Assembly (NCBI GenBank): GCA_958295525.1
Contig: OY282355.1
Location: 1,401,504-1,465,503, forward strand
Direction of reading: 5' to 3'
Length of the DNA stretch: 64,000 bases
DNA from: an uncultured Dehalococcoidia bacterium
GTDB taxonomy: Bacteria; Chloroflexota; Dehalococcoidia; Lucifugimonadales; Australimonadaceae
The first letter of the stretch is position 1. Each line of letters starts with the position of its first letter. This document shows positions 58,218 to 64,000 of the stretch, piece after piece. The translations under genes were made by a program, and so were the position numbers. A model generated the notes under the pieces. It had not been told where the DNA came from, searched no databases, and saw nothing but the letters and a program-made list of their open reading frames with translations.

Positions 58218-59485
58218 GGATGCCAGTCTCCCATCCGCTCTATCGGATAGTAGCGTCCGTCCGACCCGATCACCGTCAGGAACACCTGATCGGATCCCTG
58301 GTTGTCCTGCTCGCCGTAGCGGAGTTCGAATCCGTCCAAGTCCACGCTTTCCGAACTTCGCAGGCTCTTCAGGAAGCAATCGCGCGAGAGGCGGGGCCCG
58401 CAGGCTTGCAGCCCCGCTATGGCGAGCCGCCCGGCCAAGTAGCCCTCCAGCGACACGAACCCGGCGGTCGAACTCGGATCATACGCGGCGAGCGTCCGCC
58501 GGTAGGACGCTACGATGTCTTGCGAGCGGTCCCACGGGAAGGGCACCACCTGCGTGACGAACACGCCTGCGCCATCCGGCCCCAGTTCCTGCGCCAGCGC
58601 GTTGCTGCCCACGAACGAAATGTTGACGAACTCCGTGTCCAGCCCCAGCCGCCGCGCCCACAGAATGAGCGACGAAAGCGGCCCGTACGCTCCGACCAGA
58701 ATCACGGCTTCCGGCTCCACGCGCTGAATGTCCAGCAGCGCCACTTTCACCGCCGTCGTGTTGCGGGGGTAGAGCCCCACCGCGACCGGCTCCAAGTCGC
58801 GCCGCTCCAGCGCCGCGAGCGCGCCAGCGTACCCCGCTCGCCCGAACGAGTCGTCTTGATAGAGCACCGCGATACGCAGAATGCCCAAGTCTTCCGTTAG
58901 CCGGGCGACCATCTCCTCGGTCTCTTGGTTATAGGACGCGCGAAGATTGACGACGCTGCTCAGATCGGGGTTCCGCAGAAATCCGGCGCCCGTGAACGGC
59001 GCGATGTAGGGCGCGCCCGCCGCCTGCGCCACCGGAACCGCCGAGCGCGAGGTCGGCGTCCCAACGGCGCCCAGCAGCATAAAGACGCCCTCGTCCTCGA
59101 TGAGCGTCCGGGTGTTCGCTATGGCGAGTTCCGGCTCGTAGGAATCGTCCAGCGAACGCAGTTCCAGCGCGCGCCCGTGAATTCCTCCCTCTTCGTTCGC
59201 TTCGTGGAACGCCGCCTGAATCCCCATACGCATATTGACGCCCAGTTCCCCCGCCGGGCCGGAGAACGCGGCGGACTGGCCGATGAGGATGCGGTCGTCG
59301 CCGACGCCCGGATCCTGCGGCTCGGCGGTGGGCTCGGCGGTGGGGGACGGAACGGGAACCGGCGTTGGGGTGGACGCGGGCTCGCCCGCGCAACCGACGA
59401 GGCTCAGCGCGGCTCCCAGCGCCGCGAGAATTCCGAGCGCGCCGCGAATTCGCAAGCCCCCCCGCGAGCGCCGCGTCCGTCTCAT
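58214..59485 (-). CDS. Leu/Ile/Val-type periplasmic-binding lipoprotein
   Basis: 423 aa. Lipoprotein signal with lipobox LVGC (Cys32), a Pro/Thr linker (TPTPVPVPSPTAEPTAEP), then a type I binding fold: ILIGQSAAFSGPAGELGVNMRMGIQAAFHEAN, ELRSLDDSYEPELAIANTR, GAVGTPTSRSAVPVAQ, IAVLYQDDSFGRAGYAGALAAL. Members bind amino acids or amides. No transporter genes are here; instead it overlaps the RsbW-like gene (ATGA) and the histidine kinase (ATGA), so it is probably the ligand sensor of that kinase. Confidence 0.92.
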   Translation of the reverse strand: MRRTRRSRGGLRIRGALGILAALGAALSLVGCAGEPASTPTPVPVPSPTAEPTAEPQDPGVGDDRILIGQSAAFSGPAGELGVNMRMGIQAAFHEANEEGGIHGRALELRSLDDSYEPELAIANTRTLIEDEGVFMLLGAVGTPTSRSAVPVAQAAGAPYIAPFTGAGFLRNPDLSSVVNLRASYNQETEEMVARLTEDLGILRIAVLYQDDSFGRAGYAGALAALERRDLEPVAVGLYPRNTTAVKVALLDIQRVEPEAVILVGAYGPLSSLILWARRLGLDTEFVNISFVGSNALAQELGPDGAGVFVTQVVPFPWDRSQDIVASYRRTLAAYDPSSTAGFVSLEGYLAGRLAIAGLQACGPRLSRDCFLKSLRSSESVDLDGFELRYGEQDNQGSDQVFLTVIGSDGRYYPIERMGDWHP

Positions 59486-59904
59486 TCACCCCTCGCCAGC
59501 GTCAGCGTCAGGCAATTCTTCCCATCCTCGCGCCGGTAACGCATCTCCGACGTCATCGAGCGCGTGAGGTGAATCCCCAGCCCTCCGATGCGCCGGTCTT
59601 CCACCGATGCGTCCAAGTCGGGCGCGGCGGCGTCCGTGAGCGGATCGAAAGGCCGCCCGTCGTCCGTCATCTCAATCGTCAATCCGTCGGCGCGGGAGAC
59701 GATGCGGATGTCCACCTCGTGCAGCCCTTCCTCGTCGTGCCCGTAGCGAATGACGTTGAGCGCCAACTCCTCGAGGATGAGGTTGACCTTGAAAGCGAGG
59801 CTTTCGGGCCAGCCGTCATCCGCGGCCAAGCGGTCAACGGCGGAGGCGAGCCGTTGCAACTCCTCCTCCCGCGTCTCCATTGTGATTTCCAGCCGCGCGG
59901 TCAA
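59482..59904 (-). CDS. anti-sigma factor kinase, RsbW/SpoIIAB-like
   Basis: 140 aa from a TTG (59904), chosen over ATG 59880 because the first strand (RLEITMETR) needs it. GHKL ATPase: LILEELALNVIRYGHDE (N-box), MTDDGRPFDP (G1), GGLGIHLTRSM (G2). Phosphorylates its STAS antagonist and binds a sigma factor in partner switching. Overlaps the lipoprotein start (ATGA). 3 nt after the phosphatase stop. Confidence 0.92.
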   Translation of the reverse strand: MTARLEITMETREEELQRLASAVDRLAADDGWPESLAFKVNLILEELALNVIRYGHDEEGLHEVDIRIVSRADGLTIEMTDDGRPFDPLTDAAAPDLDASVEDRRIGGLGIHLTRSMTSEMRYRREDGKNCLTLTLARGE

Positions 59905-59907
59905 CGC

Positions 59908-61065
59908 CTATCCTTTGCGGCGCAACACGAGGCAGGTGATGTCGTCGGACTGCTTAATGCCTCCGGCGAAGGCGTGCACGGCCTCGAACACGGCGCGCGC
60001 CGCCGACTGCGGATCCCGGGGGGGCGACTGCCTGAAGACCTCCTGCAGCCGCGCCTCTCCGAACAGTTCGTCCGCCGCGTTCATCGCCTCGGTGACCCCG
60101 TCCGTGTACATAATCACCGCGTCCCCCGGCGCGAGCGTCACCGTCCGCTCGTCGTAGGACATGCCCGGCGCGACGCCCAGCGCGATGCCCCCCGTCGTCG
60201 CCAGATACTCGGAGCCGCCGTCGGAGTGAACGAGCAGCGGCGGGTTGTGCCCCCCGTTGGCGTAGGTGAAGTTCCCGGTGACCGGGTCGTAGACCGCGTA
60301 AACGAGCGTGACGAACATCGCCGTCGCGTTGTCCTGCCCGAGCAGGTCGTTGACCTCTTTCAGAACCGCGCCGGGCTGGCCCAGCCCAAGCGCCGTCCCC
60401 TTCAGAAGCGTCCGGCTGGACATCATAAACAACGCCGCCGGGACACCCTTGTCCGAGACGTCCGCCGCCGCGAGTCCGACGAGCCCGTTGCCCAGCCGCA
60501 CCACGTCGAAGAAGTCCCCCCCCACGTTGCGCGCCGGCTCCATGCTCCCGAACGTCTCGTACTGCTCGGTCTGCGGAAACTGCGTGGGCAAGATGGACTG
60601 CTGCATCGAACTCGCCACGTCCAGTTCCTTCTGAATGGAGACCAGCATATCGCGCGAACTCAACGCCTCCTTCCACGCCTCCATATTGTCCAGCGTGCGG
60701 TCTATCGTGAGTTGCAGGTCCTCGAAATCCAGAGGCTTGGTGACGAAGTCGAACGCCCCGCGGTTCATCGCCGTGCGGATGTTCTTCATATCGCCGTAGG
60801 CCGAGATGATCACGGAGCGGATGTTCGGGTCCACCTTCGGGATCTGCTCCAAAAGCGTGAGCCCGTCCATCAGCGGCATATTGATGTCCGAGACGACCAT
60901 GTCGATGTCCTGGTCGTCGCTCAGCGCCTTCAGCGCCTCCACCCCGTTGCGCGCGAAAACGAACTCGTACCGCCCGTCCCGAATCTGCCGGCGCATGCGC
61001 TGCAGCACCAGCGGCTCCACGTCGGCCTCGTCGTCCACCACAAGGATTTTGTACTTTTCCGCCAT
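59908..61065 (-). CDS. receiver-PP2C phosphatase, RsbU/RssB-like response regulator
   Basis: 385 aa. Receiver: KILVVDDEADVE, phosphoacceptor Asp60 in VVSDINMPLMDG, Lys110 in FVTKPLDF. After a coiled linker (ASSMQQSILPTQFP) comes a SpoIIE-type PP2C domain: GGDFFDVVRLGNGLVGLAAADVSDKGVPAALFM, NPPLLV, GDAVIMYTDGVTEAMN, SDDITCLVLRRK. Dephosphorylates the STAS antagonist. 71 nt downstream of the STAS gene. Confidence 0.94.
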   Translation of the reverse strand: MAEKYKILVVDDEADVEPLVLQRMRRQIRDGRYEFVFARNGVEALKALSDDQDIDMVVSDINMPLMDGLTLLEQIPKVDPNIRSVIISAYGDMKNIRTAMNRGAFDFVTKPLDFEDLQLTIDRTLDNMEAWKEALSSRDMLVSIQKELDVASSMQQSILPTQFPQTEQYETFGSMEPARNVGGDFFDVVRLGNGLVGLAAADVSDKGVPAALFMMSSRTLLKGTALGLGQPGAVLKEVNDLLGQDNATAMFVTLVYAVYDPVTGNFTYANGGHNPPLLVHSDGGSEYLATTGGIALGVAPGMSYDERTVTLAPGDAVIMYTDGVTEAMNAADELFGEARLQEVFRQSPPRDPQSAARAVFEAVHAFAGGIKQSDDITCLVLRRKG

Positions 61066-61136
61066 CGGGCCCGCTGCTCCTTATCTCTCCCCGCCGCCGC
61101 GGCGTCCGCCGCCCCCGCGAACGCGGACGCTCCCCG

Positions 61137-61469
61137 CTACGACGCCTCGAGCGCTTCTTGGCGCGTGCCGTGCACGGGGATGATCTTGTCGAACCCGCTG
61201 ATCGTGAACACCTCTTTCACGGTGTCCGAGAGCGAGCAGACCGCCAGTTTCGCGCTCTGCCGCTGGAGTTCCTTGGCGACCAGCAGCACGACCCGGAGCC
61301 CCGCGCTGCTGACGTAGGACAGCGCGCCCAAGTCGAGCACCACCAGCCTGTCGCTCTCCTCGATCACGCCTTCGAGAGCCTCCTGGAACTCGCTGGCGTT
61401 CGTGCCGTCCACGCGCCCGTCCACCGCGATGAACAGGTTGGCCCCCTCTCGTGTGGCATTGCATTCCAT
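61137..61469 (-). CDS. anti-sigma factor antagonist, STAS domain
   Basis: 110 aa. FIAVDGRVDGTNASEFQEAL, VVLDLGALSYVSSAGLRVVLLVAKEL (phosphorylatable Ser54/55 in VSSAGL) and SDTVKEVFTISGFDKIIPV define the RsbV/SpoIIAA family. First gene of the five-gene cassette, with GGAGAAGAAG before its ATG. It frees a sigma factor by binding the RsbW-like kinase. No sigma factor gene is nearby. The 263-nt gap to the next gene shows nothing recognisable. Confidence 0.94.
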   Translation of the reverse strand: MECNATREGANLFIAVDGRVDGTNASEFQEALEGVIEESDRLVVLDLGALSYVSSAGLRVVLLVAKELQRQSAKLAVCSLSDTVKEVFTISGFDKIIPVHGTRQEALEAS

Positions 61470-61732
61470 GGCTTCTTCTCCTCGCCGATTATCCGGCGCG
61501 CCCCCGCCGGGGATCGCCTCTAGGGTACTCTATCTAATCGCAAGCGGGAGTTGCAACCGCCGGACGGCTAATCCCGCGCGCGGGACCGCCACGCCTCTTC
61601 CCCCTCCCCCATTAGTCCGCCGGCGCCAGGCCGCCAAGTTCTCCGTCCGCGCCTCGCCTGCGGACCTTTCCGCTCTGAGCAGCGCGGAAGCGAATTACGG
61701 CAAGGCGGCGCCTGTCTTCCGGCGCGGCCCAT

Positions 61733-62899
61733 TCACGAAATCGCGTTGAGCCCCGTGAGGTGACGGCCCAGGATCAGTTGGTGCATATGCTCCGTGCCTT
61801 CGTAGGTGTGCACCGTTTCCAGATTCATCGCGTGGCGCATCGGAGGGAGGTCGTCCGTGATGCCCGCGGCGCCCAGCAAGTCGCGGGAGGTTCGCGCAAT
61901 CTCCAGCGCGGCGCGCGTGTTGCCTTGCTTCGCCATGCTGACGTGCGACCAGTGGAGCGCGCCCGCCGCTTTGAGGCGGCCCAGTTGCAGCGCGAGGAGT
62001 TGGGCTTTCGAGAGCGCCGTCGCCATATCCGCGAGTTTCTGCTGCACGAGTTGGAACGACGCCAGCGGGCGTCCGAATTGCTCGCGCTCTTTCGTGTACT
62101 CAATGGCGGTATGGAGGCAATCGCCCGCCGCGCCGCAGACGCCCCACGCGATGCTGTAGCGCGCCGCGTTCAGGCATTCCAGCGCGGAGCCGAGCCCCCG
62201 CGTCCCGGGCAGCAGCGCGTCTCCGCCGACCTCCACGCCGTCGAGAAAGAGCGCGCTCGTCACGCTCATCCGCATCGAGAGTTTGTTGCGGATGTCCTCC
62301 GTCCGCACGCCGGGCAGCGACGCGTCGACGAGGAAGCCGCGCACGGCGCCGTCCAATTTGGCCCAGACGACGATCACGCCGGCGACGCCCGCGTTCGTGA
62401 TCCACATTTTGCCGCCGTCGAGGACGTAGCCGCCGCTCGACGTTCTGGCGCGCGTCTCCATCGCGCCCGCGTCGGAGCCGTGGTCGGCTTCCGTGAGGCC
62501 GAACGCGCCGAGCAGGCGCCCCGCCGCCATATCGGGCAGATAGCGCTCGCGCTGCTCCTCCGTTCCGAACGAGTGAATCGCGGTCATCGCCAGCGACGAT
62601 TGGACGGACGCGAACGAGCGGAAGCCGGAGTCGGCGCGCTCCAGTTCCTGCATAATGAGGCCGTAGGCGACGGGGCCGACGCCCGCGCAGCCGTAGCCCT
62701 CCAGGTGCGCTCCGAATATCCCCAGTTCGCCCATGCGCGGGATGAGCGCGGCGGGGAACGTTCCCTCGCGGAAGCACGGAATCACGGCGGGCAGCGCCTC
62801 GGCCTCGACGAACGCGCGGACGGCGTCGCGCGCTTGCCGCTCCTCGTCGGTGAGTTGCGCTTCGATGTTCAGCAGGTCTATGCCGCGGTAGGGTTGCAT
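61733..62899 (-). CDS. acyl-CoA dehydrogenase, glutaryl-CoA dehydrogenase-like
   Basis: 388 aa. Acyl-CoA dehydrogenase fold: FGLTEADHGSDAGAMETRA, YVLDGGKMWITNAGVAGVIVVWAK, SLPGV...IRNKLSMRMSVTSALFLDGVEV, REQFGRPLASFQLVQQKLA, and HTYEGTEHMHQLILGRHLTGLNA with catalytic Glu near 367. The YEGTxxMHxLIxGRxLTGxNA ending is characteristic of glutaryl-CoA dehydrogenases (oxidative decarboxylation to crotonyl-CoA) and relatives. Acts with an ETF not seen here. Confidence 0.94.
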   Translation of the reverse strand: MQPYRGIDLLNIEAQLTDEERQARDAVRAFVEAEALPAVIPCFREGTFPAALIPRMGELGIFGAHLEGYGCAGVGPVAYGLIMQELERADSGFRSFASVQSSLAMTAIHSFGTEEQRERYLPDMAAGRLLGAFGLTEADHGSDAGAMETRARTSSGGYVLDGGKMWITNAGVAGVIVVWAKLDGAVRGFLVDASLPGVRTEDIRNKLSMRMSVTSALFLDGVEVGGDALLPGTRGLGSALECLNAARYSIAWGVCGAAGDCLHTAIEYTKEREQFGRPLASFQLVQQKLADMATALSKAQLLALQLGRLKAAGALHWSHVSMAKQGNTRAALEIARTSRDLLGAAGITDDLPPMRHAMNLETVHTYEGTEHMHQLILGRHLTGLNAIS

Positions 62900-63039
62900 T
62901 TACGGACGACTCCTAGCCGCCCGCCTTCGGGCAACGTTCGCTATGCGCCGCTTCATCCCGCGCTCATTATTCGGTTGCGCCTCCGCCGTCATTTCCTTCC
63001 CATTCGCGGCGGGCGGCAGGCAGCGTTAGCCCTTCCGCC

Positions 63040-63999
63040 CTAGTCCCAAGCCTTGAGTTCCCCCTTCTTGTTTTCGGGGCCGGGGACGCCCGTGCAGCCC
63101 GCGACGAGGTTCTTCATCCGGCATTCCTGCCCGTGCTTCGCCAGATCCTCCTCGAAGATGCGGTGCACGCGAGGGTCCTCGTCTTCGTACTCCAACTGGA
63201 TGCCGCCCTCTTTGATGCTCACCATCGCGCGAATCTCGCCCTGCTTCGCCGGGTCGTTGATCCCGCGCCGGTAGGCGTACTTCCGCGAGTTGGAGGGGCT
63301 CATATTGATGTAGCGCGCGGGCGTCGTGCCGACGTTGAAGTGCTGGTGGAAGTACTCGTTCTCCGAGTCCTGCGTCGGCAGGTAGAGGCTCCCGCGCTGC
63401 CAGTCCGCCTTCACGAGGTCGGACATATCCTCTTCTTTCCAGACGAGCGCGAAGCCGACGCCGCCCGTGATGAGCAGGTGCGCGCCGGGGCCGTGCCGGT
63501 GCGCCTTCTTGTAAGTGCCCACCGGGAATTCCGAGATGTGCGACGACACCGTGTTGTCGGCCAGCGAGAGCATAATGTTCGTGCCGCCCGCCCCGCGCTC
63601 GTGCCAGTCCGGCATCGGCATATTCGCCGCGTCCGGCAAGAAGTTCGTCTCCCACACCCGCCCCTTGTACATCGAGCCGGATCCCGCGGCCCAGCCCTCC
63701 TCTGCGGTCAGCCGGTCGGGGAAGACGAACGGGTTGTCCCAGATGAACTCGGGCGCGATGAAGCGGCGGGCCATCCCGGGCAGGTTGGTTACGGACACCA
63801 TCCGCGTCGGCTCCGAGCCGCTGCCGTTGAAGTGCTGGTACCAGGCGTTCATCGGAATGGAGAAGTACGCGCCCTCGTTCCACTCGAACGTCTGCTTGCG
63901 CTCGTCGTCGTACCACACGGAAGTCGCGCCGCGCCCGTTGAGAATGTAGATCACCTCGTTGTACATGTGCCTGCAGGGGTTCGTCTTGCCCGCCGGGCC
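63040..63999 (-). CDS. double-cupin domain protein, N-terminus outside window
   Basis: About 319 aa visible; the frame is open to the right edge. Two cupin domains. The first has NEVIYILNGRGATSVWYDDERKQTFEW and YFSIPMNAWYQHFNGSGSEP. The second has FPVGTYKKAHRHGPGAHLLITGGVG with metal ligands His-Arg-His and a later His. This two-domain architecture resembles gentisate 1,2-dioxygenase and related ring-cleaving or unknown cupins. The Rieske and acyl-CoA dehydrogenase genes make an aromatic-degradation role possible (inferred). Confidence 0.85.
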   Translation of the reverse strand, partial: GPAGKTNPCRHMYNEVIYILNGRGATSVWYDDERKQTFEWNEGAYFSIPMNAWYQHFNGSGSEPTRMVSVTNLPGMARRFIAPEFIWDNPFVFPDRLTAEEGWAAGSGSMYKGRVWETNFLPDAANMPMPDWHERGAGGTNIMLSLADNTVSSHISEFPVGTYKKAHRHGPGAHLLITGGVGFALVWKEEDMSDLVKADWQRGSLYLPTQDSENEYFHQHFNVGTTPARYINMSPSNSRKYAYRRGINDPAKQGEIRAMVSIKEGGIQLEYEDEDPRVHRIFEEDLAKHGQECRMKNLVAGCTGVPGPENKKGELKAWD

Positions 64000-64000
64000 G

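Noticed and set aside
58318-58335. tRNA T-arm-like sequence (GTTCGAATCC)
   Set aside because: It lies inside the lipoprotein gene; no acceptor or anticodon stem can be formed around it.

Overview
The window is about 68% G+C, densely packed, and carries genes on both strands with very short spacers and many ATGA-type overlaps. The gene mix is bacterial: a heme cluster with a fused uroporphyrinogen-III methyltransferase/synthase, three Rieske-type ring-hydroxylating oxygenase subunits, an enigmatic TPP enzyme, glutaryl-CoA-dehydrogenase-like and double-cupin genes, lipoproteins with Pro/Thr-rich linkers, and abundant small REP-like palindromes. This is most like a Chloroflexota genome of the Dehalococcoidia/SAR202 type. 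That assignment is inferred from gene content and style; no marker phylogeny could be run.

Layout. 1-7.9 kb (+): end of a precorrin-2 dehydrogenase-like gene, hemA, hemC, cobA-hemD fusion, hemB, then a hypothetical gene and a two-gene DUF7669/PIN pair, then hemL. This covers tetrapyrrole synthesis from glutamyl-tRNA to uroporphyrinogen III. 8-10.5 kb (+): gyrB. 10.6-18.9 kb (mostly -): nadC, DUF1643 gene, miaB, two tandem retropepsin-like genes, tRNA-Ser(GCU), thiolase, apt (+), priA. 18.9-19.5 kb: a non-coding stretch with a helically phased 11-bp repeat. 19.5-21.1 kb (-): a low-G+C pair, an AAA ATPase and a PD-(D/E)XK-like nuclease, which is the best candidate for an undescribed two-gene defence system. 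21.1-25.5 kb (-): Rieske oxygenase, Smr protein, a membrane-anchored peroxiredoxin-like selenoprotein read through an in-frame TGA with a clear bacterial SECIS hairpin, a MoaD/ThiS-like carrier, a NIL-domain protein and threonine synthase. 25.8-31.9 kb (+): hisH, hisA, aconitase, a frameshifted Mrr restriction gene and an MFS exporter. 32-35.6 kb (-): beta-flower-like protein, TPP enzyme, cysteine synthase. 35.7-41.4 kb (+): hypothetical/retropepsin pair, trkH, trkA, universal stress protein, two more RCK proteins, and pheA with a C-terminal extension. 41.8-47.2 kb: a peptide-type ABC substrate-binding lipoprotein (-), divergent from a Rieske oxygenase and two OppD/OppF ATPases (+), with no permease genes. 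47.4-53 kb: MFS, Cys-rich unknown, a third Rieske oxygenase, arfB, amino-acid/ethanolamine permease. 53-53.5 kb: a tandem array of 42-bp REP-containing units. 53.6-56 kb (-): alpha-E protein and circularly permuted ATP-grasp. 56-61.5 kb (-): a five-gene signalling cassette (STAS antagonist, receiver-PP2C phosphatase, RsbW-like kinase, Leu/Ile/Val-type binding lipoprotein, membrane histidine kinase). 61.7-64 kb (-): glutaryl-CoA dehydrogenase-like protein and a partial double cupin.

How the genes work together: the heme operon is one collinear translationally coupled unit. The thrC-NIL-MoaD-selenoprotein-Smr run sits behind one good promoter and looks like a sulfur/redox unit. The STAS-to-kinase genes form a closed ligand-to-partner-switch pathway. 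TTGAC(A/C)-17-TA(C/G)(A/C)(A/C)T promoters and extended -10 boxes (TGnTAnAAT) recur. In two cases the -10 lies only 6 nt upstream of the start codon, which suggests leaderless mRNAs.
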